From: Litorivita sp050633545
Lineage (GTDB): Bacteria; Pseudomonadota; Alphaproteobacteria; Rhodobacterales; Rhodobacteraceae
Reading direction: 5' to 3'
DNA length: 64,000 bases
NCBI GenBank assembly: GCA_050633545.1
Contig: JBOEGS010000001.1
Coordinates: forward strand, 372,001-436,000
Positions 43,225 to 52,018 of the stretch are shown piece by piece (within the stretch, counting starts at the first letter, position 1; each line of letters begins with the position of its first letter). The notes under the pieces are model-generated. The model saw only the letters and a list, made by a program, of their open reading frames with translations. It was not told where the DNA came from and did no database searches. Position numbers and translations under genes: made by a program.

Positions 43225-43874
43225 GCCTGACGTTTTTTCATACCGCCGAGATGCACCGTGCGACCTTTGCGGCGCTCTGTGCGCAGCATGTGCCGGACCT
43301 GCCGCTGCTGCAGATCGTGCGCGAGGACTGGCTTGCGCGGGCACGCGGCGGCGGGATCGACACCACGCTTGGCGCGGAGATCTCAAGTGCCGTCAGCGCC
43401 GCTCAAGGCATGGTGATTTGCACCTGCACCACCCTTGGCCCCACGGCGGAAAAGGCCGGTGCGCTGCGTATCGACCGGCCGATGATGGCGCAGGCCGCGC
43501 GCATTGGCGGGCCGGTTGTGATGCTCTATTGCCTTGAAAGCACGGCGCGTCCCTCTCACGCGCTTCTCGCCGAAGAGATGTGCCGCGCCGGCAATGGCGC
43601 GCACATCCATCCGCATTTTATTGACGGCGCGTGGCGCTTGTTCGAGGCGGGCGATATGGACGGTTTCGCCGCCGCGATAGGGCGCGGGGCCGCGCAGGCC
43701 TTGGCCGGTGCCGCCAAGGCTGGCCAATCCCCCGCTGCCCTTGTGCTGGCGCAAGCCTCGATGGCCAGCGCTGCGCCGCTGATCGAGGCCGATGGCGTGG
43801 CGGTGCTCAACGCGCCGCAATGTCTGATGCGCCAGATCGGAACCCGTCACGCGGCAAGCGCGCCTCCGACTTGA
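43221..43874 (+). CDS. Asp/Glu/hydantoin racemase-family protein
   Basis: A 217-residue protein of the Asp/Glu racemase superfamily. It keeps the two expected cysteines: VICTCTTLGPTAEKAG (first) and LNAPQCLMRQIG (second). VLAQASMASAAPLIE precedes the latter, as in relatives. It overlaps the LysE gene by four bases. Substrate unknown; aspartate, glutamate or a malonate-like acid are possible. Confidence 0.75.
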   Translation: MSLTFFHTAEMHRATFAALCAQHVPDLPLLQIVREDWLARARGGGIDTTLGAEISSAVSAAQGMVICTCTTLGPTAEKAGALRIDRPMMAQAARIGGPVVMLYCLESTARPSHALLAEEMCRAGNGAHIHPHFIDGAWRLFEAGDMDGFAAAIGRGAAQALAGAAKAGQSPAALVLAQASMASAAPLIEADGVAVLNAPQCLMRQIGTRHAASAPPT

Positions 43875-43975
43875 CCCGCACACCCGCGCTCGGCGTCTCA
43901 CATCAAGCGCGATGCAAGGCGTTGCATCCCCCCCCACCAAACGCCTATATCGGAGTCAGACAGGTGGAGTGCGAC

Positions 43976-44938
43976 ATGACCAATTATCTCGATTTCGAAA
44001 AACCCTTGGCCGAGATTGAAGGCAAGGCAGAGGAATTGCGCGCGCTGGCGCGGGCCAATGACGAAATGGATATCGAATCCGAGGCGGCGGCGCTCGACAA
44101 AAAAGCCAAAGACATGTTGGTCGAGCTTTACAAATCGCTCACCCCTTGGCGCAAATGCCAAGTCGCGCGCCACCCCGCGCGCCCGCACTGCAAAGACTAT
44201 ATCGAGGCGCTGTTTACGGAATACACGCCGCTGGCAGGCGATCGCAACTTTGCCGACGATCTGGCGGTAATGGGGGGCCTCGCGCGCCTTGGCGATCGTC
44301 CTGTGATGGTGATTGGCCACGAAAAAGGCCATGACACCAAATCGCGGATCGAACGCAATTTCGGCATGGCGCGCCCCGAAGGCTACCGCAAAGCCGTCCG
44401 GCTGATGGAACTGGCGCATAAATTCGGCCTGCCGGTGGTGACGCTCGTCGATACCGCCGGCGCCTATCCGGGCAAGGGCGCCGAAGAACGCGGCCAATCC
44501 GAAGCCATCGCGCGGGCGACCGAAAAATGCCTGCAAATCGGTGTGCCGCTTGTCTCTGTCATCATCGGCGAAGGCGGCTCGGGCGGGGCGGTGGCCTTTG
44601 CCACGGCCAACCGTGTCGCGATGCTGGAACATTCAATCTACTCGGTGATCTCGCCCGAAGGCTGCGCGTCGATCTTGTGGAAAGATGGAAGCAAAATGCG
44701 CGAGGCGGCCGAAGCGCTGCGCCTGACCGCGCAAGACCTGAACAAACTCGGCGTTGCGGACCGCGTGATCAAGGAACCGCTGGGCGGCGCCCACCGCGAT
44801 CCCGCCGCGGCCATGGCCTCGGTGGCCGAAACCATCGAAAGCCTGCTGTCCGAGCTTGACGGTAAATCCGCGAAAAAGCTGATCGAGGACCGTCGCCGCA
44901 AGTTCCTTGATATCGGCGCCAAGGGCCTCGCCGCCTGA
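43976..44938 (+). CDS. accA: acetyl-CoA carboxylase carboxyltransferase subunit alpha
   Basis: AccA and AccD form the carboxyltransferase that makes malonyl-CoA for fatty-acid synthesis. The 320-residue product contains LDFEKPLAEIEGKAEELRAL, HPARPHCKDYIEALFTEYTP, then the crotonase core VVTLVDTAGAYPGKGAEERG and VIIGEGGSGGAVAFATANRV. MLEHSIYSVISPEGCASILW and DRVIKEPLGGAHRDP complete it. All are canonical. Start at 43976 matches family length. Confidence 0.97.
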   Translation: MTNYLDFEKPLAEIEGKAEELRALARANDEMDIESEAAALDKKAKDMLVELYKSLTPWRKCQVARHPARPHCKDYIEALFTEYTPLAGDRNFADDLAVMGGLARLGDRPVMVIGHEKGHDTKSRIERNFGMARPEGYRKAVRLMELAHKFGLPVVTLVDTAGAYPGKGAEERGQSEAIARATEKCLQIGVPLVSVIIGEGGSGGAVAFATANRVAMLEHSIYSVISPEGCASILWKDGSKMREAAEALRLTAQDLNKLGVADRVIKEPLGGAHRDPAAAMASVAETIESLLSELDGKSAKKLIEDRRRKFLDIGAKGLAA

Positions 44939-44953
44939 TTTCCCGCGCCCCTG

Positions 44954-44982
44954 CCTGTTCTATAAATATCCCCGCCGGAGGC
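44954..44982 (+). repeat. dispersed intergenic repeat, copy D (AAATATCCCCGCCGGAGGC)
   Basis: Fourth copy, CTGTTCTAT followed by AAATATCCCCGCCGGAGGC, just after accA. Core identical to copy B. Confidence 0.75.
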
Positions 44983-45065
44983 CTTAAAGTCTGTGGCGCT
45001 GCGGTGCAGCCCTCGGAGCCTGCGGCGGGGGCATTTGACGAACCCGCAAACACGGGCCGCCCCGT

Positions 45066-45713
45066 TCAAGCCACCAGCATTTTGAGGCCCTGCGTCACAT
45101 CCGAGCGCACGGCGAGGCGCAATCCCGGCTCATCGCCGGCCTTGAGCGCCGCGAGAATCAGACGGTGGAAATGCGGCGGCTCCTTGCGCTGCAAACGCCC
45201 GTAAAGCGCGCGCATCGTCGGGCCGAGCTGCAGCCAGACCGTTTCGGCCATGGCCAGCATCGCAGGGGCCTGCGCGCGCAAATACAGCGTGCGGTGAAAT
45301 TCGAGATTGCTGCGGATGTAGCCCACCGCATCTTGGCGGTCGATGGCTTCGGCAATGGTCGCATTGATCGCCTGCAGACGCTCGATCAAGGCCATATGGG
45401 CGCGCGGCATGGCGCGCGAGGCCAGCTCCACCTCGATCAGCGAGCGCAGGGCCGAAAGCTCCTCGATACGGTCATTGCTCAACTCCGGCGTCGCCACGCG
45501 GCCCGAGGTCGAAAGCGACAGCGCCCCTTCGGCGACAAGGCGGCGAATGGCTTCGCGGGCGGGGGTCATCGAGACCCCGAAATCGGCGCCGATCCCGCGC
45601 AGGGTCATCGCCTGCCCCGGCGCGATCTCGCCGTGCATGATACGGGTGCGCAGCCCGCGATAAACGCGGTCATGGGCGGAGGGAGACGGATCGGGGCGGG
45701 CGTGAATGAGCAT
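45066..45713 (-). CDS. GntR-family regulator, FCD subgroup
   Basis: A 215-residue regulator. HTH: RTRIMHGEIAPGQAMTLRGI, then ADFGVSMTPAREAIRRLVAE. FCD domain from about residue 80 with EVELASRAMPRA and NLEFHRTLYLRAQAPAML (metal-binding His). It faces accA and stands before the YgjP-like gene on the same strand; targets unknown. Confidence 0.87.
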   Translation of the reverse strand: MLIHARPDPSPSAHDRVYRGLRTRIMHGEIAPGQAMTLRGIGADFGVSMTPAREAIRRLVAEGALSLSTSGRVATPELSNDRIEELSALRSLIEVELASRAMPRAHMALIERLQAINATIAEAIDRQDAVGYIRSNLEFHRTLYLRAQAPAMLAMAETVWLQLGPTMRALYGRLQRKEPPHFHRLILAALKAGDEPGLRLAVRSDVTQGLKMLVA

Positions 45714-45766
45714 GACGAATTTGTGATCACATTATCCGGCGCCGTCAAGCGCGCGCGTGCATCACA

Positions 45767-46462
45767 TCACGGTTTAAACCGGTAGCGATGCAAATCTCCG
45801 CCGCTTTCGCGCAGCCAGCGGCGCGGCGCGCGGTAATCCCCGTAAAGCGCGGTGACCGTCTCCCAAAAGGCCGCGCTGTGGTTCATTTCGGCCAGATGCG
45901 CGACCTCATGTGCCGCGACATAGTCCAGCACCGCGCGCGGCGCCATGATCAGCCGCCACGAATACATGAGCCCGCCGCCCGATGAGCACGACCCCCAACG
46001 CGAGCGCGTATCGCGCAAGGTCAGCGAGGTATAGGGCCTCCCCAAGGCTTTGGCATAGCGGTCGGAGGCGGCGCAAAGTTCGGCGCGCGCGCGCTCCTTG
46101 AGGAATGCGGCAAGCCGCGCCGGCACGCGCTCTTGCGCACCGGGGACGCGCAGCGCGCCGCCATCGAGGCGCGGGCTGCGCCCGTTTGGCGCGGCCTCGA
46201 CCAGATGCGGCACGCCCAAAATCGGTATCTGCGCACCGAGGGTGGCAAAAACTTCCTCGGGCCGGTCATCCAATTGCGCGCGCAGCCAAGCGGCTTTTTC
46301 GCGGGCAAAGGCCAGCCCTTCGCGCTCGCGCACCCCGCGCGGCAAGGTCAAGGTCACGCGCCCGTCCAGCCGCGAGACCCGCAGCGATATCCGCCGCGCC
46401 CGCGCCGAGCGACGTAGAGAAATTTCAACGGGCGGGTTGCCCTCGAGAATATGCTGCGCCAT
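45767..46462 (-). CDS. YgjP-like SprT-type metallopeptidase family protein
   Basis: A 231-residue protein of the YgjP/M48-like family. The zinc site is AAHEVAHLAEMNHSAAFWET (HExxH plus the downstream His). SRWGSCSSGGGLMYSWRLIM is the family signature and LTLPRGVREREGLAFAREKA sits in the N-terminal part. E. coli YgjP has been reported as a UTP-handling phosphatase, so a peptidase role is not certain. Confidence 0.88.
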   Translation of the reverse strand: MAQHILEGNPPVEISLRRSARARRISLRVSRLDGRVTLTLPRGVREREGLAFAREKAAWLRAQLDDRPEEVFATLGAQIPILGVPHLVEAAPNGRSPRLDGGALRVPGAQERVPARLAAFLKERARAELCAASDRYAKALGRPYTSLTLRDTRSRWGSCSSGGGLMYSWRLIMAPRAVLDYVAAHEVAHLAEMNHSAAFWETVTALYGDYRAPRRWLRESGGDLHRYRFKP

Positions 46463-46573
46463 ATCGGCTCCTGATACGCGCCAAAGGGCGGGAAAGCCTT
46501 TGACACCTGCCCTCTCTTATGGCAGTTGGCGCAGACCGTCGACAAGACTCATGTATTTTGAAAGGGATGACCG

Positions 46574-46900
46574 ATGCCCAACGAAGAATGGGGCACAAAA
46601 CGCGTTTGCCCGACCACCGGTAAACGGTTTTATGACCTGAACAAAAATCCGATCGTCAGCCCCTATACGGGCGAGGTCGTTGAAATCGATCTTGGCAAAA
46701 GCCGCATGATCGCCGCCGACGCCGAAGACGCCGCATCGAAAAAAGCCAAAGAGGCCGAAGCCGATGACGATGTCGCGGTTCTGGACGACGAAGACGTCGA
46801 TCTGGACCTTGGCGATGACGTTCTCGAAGACGATGACGACGATGATGATGTCTCGCTTGACGACATCGCCGATGTCGCTGCGGATGACGACGACAGCTAA
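46574..46900 (+). CDS. TIGR02300-family acidic-tail protein
   Basis: A 108-residue protein. The first 50 residues, EEWGTKRVCPTTGKRFYDLN then KNPIVSPYTGEVVEIDL, match the alphaproteobacterial FYDLN-acid family (TIGR02300). The CPTTGKRFYDL part looks like a half zinc ribbon. The rest is an Asp/Glu-dominated tail including seven consecutive Asp. Function unknown; conserved close to a tRNA gene and core genes. Confidence 0.9.
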   Translation: MPNEEWGTKRVCPTTGKRFYDLNKNPIVSPYTGEVVEIDLGKSRMIAADAEDAASKKAKEAEADDDVAVLDDEDVDLDLGDDVLEDDDDDDDVSLDDIADVAADDDDS

Positions 46901-47010
46901 GCTGTAAAATAATCTGCGACAGGCGGGATTTTGTGCTTGATCCTGCCTGCTGCATTGCCTAATTAGCCGCTCACGAGATCCGATCTTGTAGGGCGCAAAC
47001 GCCTGGATTT

Positions 47011-47086
<76 letters not shown>

Positions 47087-47371
47087 AATCCATTCTGATA
47101 ATCTTCCCATAGATAGTAGTTCGTTTTTGGTAGGTTGAACCTAGTTTCACACTATCCGAACCGTTTACGGTCGCTGGGGCAACGCGTAGCGGAGGCCTGC
47201 GCCGAGCCCCTCATTCCCAAATGCTGCGATTTGCTTGAATGTCGGCTTTTTGCTGGGCCATAGAGCTGCGCGGCAAGGCTACCCATGTCGCGCGACACTT
47301 GGCCTAAAGTCTTAGAGAACGATCGGCAGGAAAACGGACCAAGATGGCAAAAGCTTAATTTTGGGCTGGGC
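47087..47371. other. non-coding region after tRNA-Ala
   Basis: No supported gene. Lower G+C than upstream. It includes TTGAATGTCGGCTTTTTGCT at about 47235-47254, related to fragments at 52420 and 37005. No integrase or copy of the tRNA 3' end was noticed. Confidence 0.45.
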
Positions 47372-48070
47372 TTATCGTTTTTCAGATCGGACCGCACGCG
47401 CTTGAGCATCAAAACTATCTACCCGTTCAAGTGGATCAAGCCAGTAGCCGGAGCTCAGCACCTCGATTTCGAACCCGCCGTCATGAGCAGTCGTTGCAGC
47501 CGCCGACCAAATCACATGAGATGCATTGGAAAATTCGTCTGCCTTAATTTGGTCTCCATACAATCGGTTAAGAACCGTGCGTTCGCTCATGCCGCCAGCG
47601 AGCAGGCGAACGAGGAGGAATGGGTCAGGTGTTGGCAAAAATTGCCCGATGGCCATTGAATCTGCGCTTGTTACACGGAGGGTGACTTTTACGGCATCCG
47701 GCTTGGGGAATACGGCAGGCAAGGCAGCGTAGAGCAGGCTGCCAATGCGGAATGATTGCCCGAGATATGCTGGATCGACATATTCTTCCCGGAGTTTTTC
47801 CTCGCTCATTTCACTCGCCAAATTGCGCAACCGGCCTTCGCGTAGATCGTCACCAATAACATATTTCAACACGATATATGCGGCGTCTTCCCTGTCCTGA
47901 TCCTGCAAGGACATGAGACACAATTCTCTCAACTCGTCCTCGCCAAGACTGGTGGAGTCGCCATACTCCATCTCGTTCAGCAGGGCGATGTAGTCCTCCG
48001 CACTCCAATCACCTTGCACCTCTTTCAAGGTTTCGAAGGACATCACTTCAGCGCGATAGGTCTGGAGCAT
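47372..48070 (-). CDS. hypothetical protein at the end of the rimK operon
   Basis: About 232 residues, acidic, no membrane segment or signal. The first 100 residues are helical and Glu/Leu-rich (SAEDYIALLNEMEYGDSTSL, DELRELCLMSLQDQDREDAA). The rest contains KPDAVKVTLRVTSADSMAIG and a beta-rich end (FEIEVLSSGYWLDP). I do not recognise it. It starts about 50 bases after the M14-family gene on the same strand, so it is probably the last gene of that operon. The start is uncertain (48070 or 48043). Confidence 0.7.
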   Translation of the reverse strand: MLQTYRAEVMSFETLKEVQGDWSAEDYIALLNEMEYGDSTSLGEDELRELCLMSLQDQDREDAAYIVLKYVIGDDLREGRLRNLASEMSEEKLREEYVDPAYLGQSFRIGSLLYAALPAVFPKPDAVKVTLRVTSADSMAIGQFLPTPDPFLLVRLLAGGMSERTVLNRLYGDQIKADEFSNASHVIWSAAATTAHDGGFEIEVLSSGYWLDPLERVDSFDAQARAVRSEKR

Positions 48071-48118
48071 CTTCAAAGCTATCTGGGAATTGTCACCGCT
48101 GGTGGAATTGCGTTGCGG

Positions 48119-49162
48119 TTAGATAATTTCATCTTCGTCGAAAAGCGGATCATCTGACAGTTGCTCATTCAAGTCTTCCACAGCGTCTTCAGCAACAGAC
48201 ATGGATTTCACACGAGCAAGGTGGAACACTGCATCACCTTCGTTGACGATAGGAAGAACTGCGCGCCCGACGACAATGCCGTTAAAAGGCGCAACAATAT
48301 CCTCTTCGTGTTCACCAAAAGGGTCAGCGACAACGGCCATTACATCCCCTTTTGCCACGACATCACCGTCAGCTTTGAACGTCCGAAGCAATCCCCCTGC
48401 TGGAGCCCGCAGCCATTTGCTTGATGTGCAATACTGAGGAGCAGCCTTTGGTTTGGCTATGCCTTTTGATGATAACAGCCCCACATGCCGCAAAACACGT
48501 AAGATGCCAGCGACGCCAGCCCGAACAGACATTTCATCGAATCTCAGCCCCTCTCCGGCCTCGTAGAGCAGAACATCCTTTCCGATATCCCTCGCAGCCC
48601 CTCGTAACGACCCGTCACGTAGCGGAGACTGGAGGATGACGGGCGCACCAAATACTTCGGCCAGTTCGGCGGTGTATGCATTGTCAGGCGATATGCGAAC
48701 CTGCGGCAAGTTTGTTCGATGGATCGCAGCCGAGTGCAAGTCGATCCCGAGGTCGCATCGCGCTACGATCTCGTTGATAAACAAATGTGCCAGTCGAGAG
48801 GCAAGTGATCCACCCGGGGTGCCCGGAAACATTCGGTTCAAGTCACGCCGATCCGGAAGATAACGCGAGTGGTTTATGAACCCGAATGCGTTCACAATCG
48901 GGATCACAATCAACGTGCCGCGCATCGTTTTCAGGTTTGGTGCCCGCAGTAGCCGACGCACAATCTCGACGCCGATAACTTCATCCCCATGGATGCCAGC
49001 GCTGACAAAGACGATTTGACCTTCGGCCTTGCCGTGAATGACATGCACTGACATCGAAACAGGTGTGTGGTCGGATAGAACGCTGACCGGAAGGTCAACG
49101 GTTTGACGCGTTCCTGCGGGAATAGTGACCCCACCAATCTCAAACGCTGCGCGGCGAACCAT
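48119..49162 (-). CDS. M14-family succinylglutamate desuccinylase/aspartoacylase-like protein
   Basis: A 347-residue zinc hydrolase of the AstE/AspA group of the M14 carboxypeptidase superfamily. Zinc ligands: His58 and Glu61 in GIHGDE and His143 in DLHSA; RRDLNRMFPG supplies the substrate Arg. The catalytic Glu is in LYEAGEG. The C-terminal 100 residues form a lipoyl-like barrel (APAGGLLRTFKADGDVVAKG) as in the AstE-like subgroup. Its ATG overlaps the rimK stop by one base, so the two are coupled. That suggests it acts on a glutamyl product of RimK rather than on succinylglutamate; no other ast gene is here. Confidence 0.85.
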   Translation of the reverse strand: MVRRAAFEIGGVTIPAGTRQTVDLPVSVLSDHTPVSMSVHVIHGKAEGQIVFVSAGIHGDEVIGVEIVRRLLRAPNLKTMRGTLIVIPIVNAFGFINHSRYLPDRRDLNRMFPGTPGGSLASRLAHLFINEIVARCDLGIDLHSAAIHRTNLPQVRISPDNAYTAELAEVFGAPVILQSPLRDGSLRGAARDIGKDVLLYEAGEGLRFDEMSVRAGVAGILRVLRHVGLLSSKGIAKPKAAPQYCTSSKWLRAPAGGLLRTFKADGDVVAKGDVMAVVADPFGEHEEDIVAPFNGIVVGRAVLPIVNEGDAVFHLARVKSMSVAEDAVEDLNEQLSDDPLFDEDEII

Positions 49163-50067
49163 CAGCCTTTACCTTTTGTCTTGGTGTTGCCTTTGGCCGC
49201 GCTTTTTTCGAGGTATTCGATGATTTTCCCCGCAACGTCGAGGCCGGTCGCTTTTTCAACGCCCTCCAGACCTGGAGAAGAGTTCACCTCCATGACAACT
49301 GGGCCGTGATTGGCCCGCAGCATGTCGACACCGCAGACATTCAGCCCCATGGACTTTGCCGCGCGCACCGCCGTCGACCGTTCTTCAGGCGAAAGCTTGA
49401 TTACCTGCGCGGACCCGCCACGATGCAGGTTTGAACGGAAGTCGCCTTCCGCACCTGTGCGTTTCATCGCAGCGATAACTTTTCCCCCGACAACAATGGC
49501 ACGAATGTCGGTTCCACCGGATTCCTTGATAAATTCCTGCAACAAGATGTTCGTGCCCGTTGCACGGAATGCCTCGACAACAGAAGTGGCAGAGCGATCT
49601 GTATCCGCCAAAACCACGCCCAATCCCTGCGTACCTTCCAACAGTTTGATAACGATTGGCGCACCGCCGGCCAGTTTCAGAACTTCATCGGTTTGCTTTG
49701 GATCATGCGCAAATGTCGTGACCGGCAAGCCAATTCCATCACGCGCAAGCAGTTGCATGGAGCGAAGCTTGTCACGGCTGCGGCCGATGGCGACACTTTC
49801 GTTCAATGGATAGACGCCCATCATTTCAAACTGGCGCAGAACAGCGAGACCATAAAAAGTAACCGACGCACCGATCCGCGGGATAACCGCATCATAGCCT
49901 TCGAGCTTCTCACCGTTATAATACATCTCAGGACGCCGAGACGCGATGTTCATATAGCACCGGAGCGTGTTGATGATATCAAGCTCGTGACCGCGTTCTT
50001 CAGCAGCCTCTTTCAGCCGCTGGTGAGAGTAAAGTTTGGCATTGCGTGCCATCATAGCGATTCTCAT
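49162..50067 (-). CDS. rimK: RimK-type alpha-L-glutamate ligase
   Basis: A 301-residue ATP-grasp ligase that adds glutamate to a carboxyl end, classically the C-terminus of ribosomal protein S6. It starts MRIAMMARNAKLYSHQRLKE and has PLNESVAIGRSRDKLRSMQL, IVIKLLEGTQGLGVVLAD (ATP Lys), SGGTDIRAIVVGGKVIAAMK and VVMEVNSSPGLEGVEKATG (Mg2+ ligands). The protein is a full-length RimK. It lies 36 bases after the retropepsin gene and overlaps the M14 gene by one base. Codon usage and G+C are lower than the core genes. Confidence 0.94.
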   Translation of the reverse strand: MRIAMMARNAKLYSHQRLKEAAEERGHELDIINTLRCYMNIASRRPEMYYNGEKLEGYDAVIPRIGASVTFYGLAVLRQFEMMGVYPLNESVAIGRSRDKLRSMQLLARDGIGLPVTTFAHDPKQTDEVLKLAGGAPIVIKLLEGTQGLGVVLADTDRSATSVVEAFRATGTNILLQEFIKESGGTDIRAIVVGGKVIAAMKRTGAEGDFRSNLHRGGSAQVIKLSPEERSTAVRAAKSMGLNVCGVDMLRANHGPVVMEVNSSPGLEGVEKATGLDVAGKIIEYLEKSAAKGNTKTKGKG

Positions 50068-50103
50068 GAGAAAATCCTTTCTGCCTCGGCGGCATTTCCG
50101 ACC

Positions 50104-50574
50104 TTAAGAATTGGTCAGGTTGGCGCGGCGTGTATGCACCGCGATGTTGTGTTTCTTGAGCGCTGTTCGTCCGATGATCATGGGAAAGGTCATTTTGCTG
50201 CGGTCCGTTAAAGAAACGGATATCGGCCATGTCAGGTCTGTCAGCTTTAGTCTTGTTCGGATGACGATCCGCTCGACTGGAACGCCGCTCGTGTTTTTGA
50301 TTTCGCGACGGTCATAGACAGGGCATTCAACCCAATGGGTTGGTGCATCATCAGATACCTGCGTTTGGAACCGCACCCATTCGACACCGTCTTTGTCGAA
50401 AACCTCAATATCCGTCGCGTGCAGCGCAGACGTCCGCGCCCCCGTATCGATCTTGGCTTTGAGCCGCCGAACATCAAGATCGGGCAGGTCAAGGTGTTCC
50501 ATCCATCCGACAACCAGCAATTCGGGAACGGGCTTTTTCGACTTGGCAAGCTTGCTCATCTTTATACCAGCCAT
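50104..50574 (-). CDS. rimB: RimB-like retropepsin-fold protease (ATP-dependent zinc protease family)
   Basis: A 156-residue protein of the family annotated as putative ATP-dependent zinc protease, now viewed as retropepsin-like. The aspartic motif DTG (43-45) sits in KAKIDTGARTSALHA, and FPMIIGRTALKK is the matching second half. In Pseudomonas the rimABK operon pairs such a protein with RimK. The ATG at 50574 overlaps the end of mgtE by 13 bases; an ATG at 50559 is the alternative. No strong ribosome site, so coupling is likely. Confidence 0.85.
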   Translation of the reverse strand: MAGIKMSKLAKSKKPVPELLVVGWMEHLDLPDLDVRRLKAKIDTGARTSALHATDIEVFDKDGVEWVRFQTQVSDDAPTHWVECPVYDRREIKNTSGVPVERIVIRTRLKLTDLTWPISVSLTDRSKMTFPMIIGRTALKKHNIAVHTRRANLTNS

Positions 50575-51935
50575 GGCATCATCAAAGTTGCGAGGCTGAG
50601 AACGAAGAAGAACCCGGCCATATCTGTTACAGTGGTCAGTAGAGGGCCACTTGCTACGGCCGGATCTTGCCCGATGCGCTTGAGAAGAAGCGGAACGACG
50701 CCTCCGATTGACACTGCAAGCATTGTGTTCAAGGCAAGGGCAGCACCAATCACCAACCCAAGAGCGGGGCTGCCTTTCCAAATCCAAGCGACGATCCCGA
50801 TCAAAATGCCCAAGGCGATACCGTTGATTACACCAACGCTGATTTCCTTTACCCAGACTTTGAAAGCGTCCTTGGGGCGCACCAAGCCCAGGCTCAGTTC
50901 ACGCATCGTTACGCCAACCGCTTGGTTGCCAGAGCAACCGGACATGTCAGATACCATCGGCAGGAATACCGCAATCGCGATGACAGCCAGCAGCGTTTCC
51001 TCATAGGCCGAAATGACGGATGCAGCGATCATATTCAGCACGATGTTGGCGGAAAGCCACGCCAGCCGTCGACGGGACCGCAACCAAGTTGGCATCGATC
51101 GCAACTCGTCACCAACAACACCTTGCAGCTTAAGGTTTTCGCTTTCCTGGCGTTCCAGCAAGGCTTGGGAAACGGCATCACGGCTGACGACACCAAGCAA
51201 TCTGCCATCCGAATCCACGACGGGCACGCCAAGAAAGTCATATTTGTCGAAGATATCTTCAAGGTCAGACAAAGCAGTGTCCGCCTGTACCGTCATGGGG
51301 TCTGCCATAAAGGTGGTCAGCAGGGCCGAGCGTTTTGTTGCAAGCAAGCCCCGCAGCGAAACCACGCCGACCAGTTTGCCTTCCGAGTTTATGATGTAGG
51401 GATGCTGGCCGCGATAGCGATCAACGTCATCATCGTCCTTTGCAAGCACCTTGATAACATCACTGACGGTCATCGTGTCCGCACATTCGAACACCTCTGA
51501 CATCATCAGGCCACCAGCGGTTTCGTCGTCGTACTCCGATAGGCGTCGCACATCAGCGGCGTCCTCGGCATCCATCTGCCCAAGGATTGCTTCCGCCTCC
51601 TCGGGCTCCATGTCACCAATCAGGTCGGCCTGAACATCCGAGTCCAGCTCCTCCATGATCTCAACCGCGCGATCTGTCTCAAGATGCTCCATGAGGTCCG
51701 CCCCGACCTCATGAGGGGCTTCTTCAACCAAGTCGGCGGCAATCTCCGGAGAAATCAGGGTCAGCACGATCCGACGTTCATCCGGTGCCAACTGCAGCAG
51801 CTCGCGGAGCGCTTCAGACAGGGAAAGCTTGCTGAAAAAGGCGTCTAGGCGCGCAGCATCCCCACCGGCAAGTGCGGCCAGCAACTCTTCAGCCAGATCA
51901 ACCTCTGACTCAATTGGTTTGATGTGTTGGTTCAT
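50562..51935 (-). CDS. mgtE: magnesium transporter MgtE
   Basis: A 457-residue Mg2+ channel. An N-terminal helical MgtE_N domain (about 30-135; LEELDSDVQADLIGDMEPEE), two CBS domains (about 138-260; YDFLGVPVVDSDGRLLGVVS), a plug helix and a five-helix pore (about 320-457; PMVSDMSGCSGNQAVGVTMR and GAALALNTMLAVSIGGVVPL) follow in order. First gene of the minus-strand island operon. Divergent from the small gene at 52019, with direct repeats in between. Confidence 0.95.
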   Translation of the reverse strand: MNQHIKPIESEVDLAEELLAALAGGDAARLDAFFSKLSLSEALRELLQLAPDERRIVLTLISPEIAADLVEEAPHEVGADLMEHLETDRAVEIMEELDSDVQADLIGDMEPEEAEAILGQMDAEDAADVRRLSEYDDETAGGLMMSEVFECADTMTVSDVIKVLAKDDDDVDRYRGQHPYIINSEGKLVGVVSLRGLLATKRSALLTTFMADPMTVQADTALSDLEDIFDKYDFLGVPVVDSDGRLLGVVSRDAVSQALLERQESENLKLQGVVGDELRSMPTWLRSRRRLAWLSANIVLNMIAASVISAYEETLLAVIAIAVFLPMVSDMSGCSGNQAVGVTMRELSLGLVRPKDAFKVWVKEISVGVINGIALGILIGIVAWIWKGSPALGLVIGAALALNTMLAVSIGGVVPLLLKRIGQDPAVASGPLLTTVTDMAGFFFVLSLATLMMPWLV

Positions 51936-51962
51936 GTCAATTTCTCCATGAAAGCCATTTAC

Positions 51963-51991
51963 ATAGGTAATTTTTTATTGTCTATAGGTAA
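51963..51991. promoter_or_regulatory. direct repeats ATAGGTAA in the mgtE divergent promoter
   Basis: ATAGGTAA at 51963-51970 and 51984-51991, 21 bases apart (two helical turns), in a very A+T-rich 83-base gap between mgtE and the gene at 52019. Likely a regulator site for one or both genes; the protein is unknown. The gap is too short for an M-box magnesium riboswitch. Confidence 0.45.
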
Positions 51992-52018
51992 AAAAACATA
52001 ACACTATATGGAGGCGAA

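Noticed and set aside
47152..47412. 86-codon minus-strand frame after tRNA-Ala
   Set aside because: Low-complexity Ser/Arg content, overlaps the end of the next gene, and contains decayed repeat fragments.
51936..52018. M-box magnesium riboswitch before mgtE
   Set aside because: The gap is only 83 bases, A+T-rich, and has no multi-stem structure.
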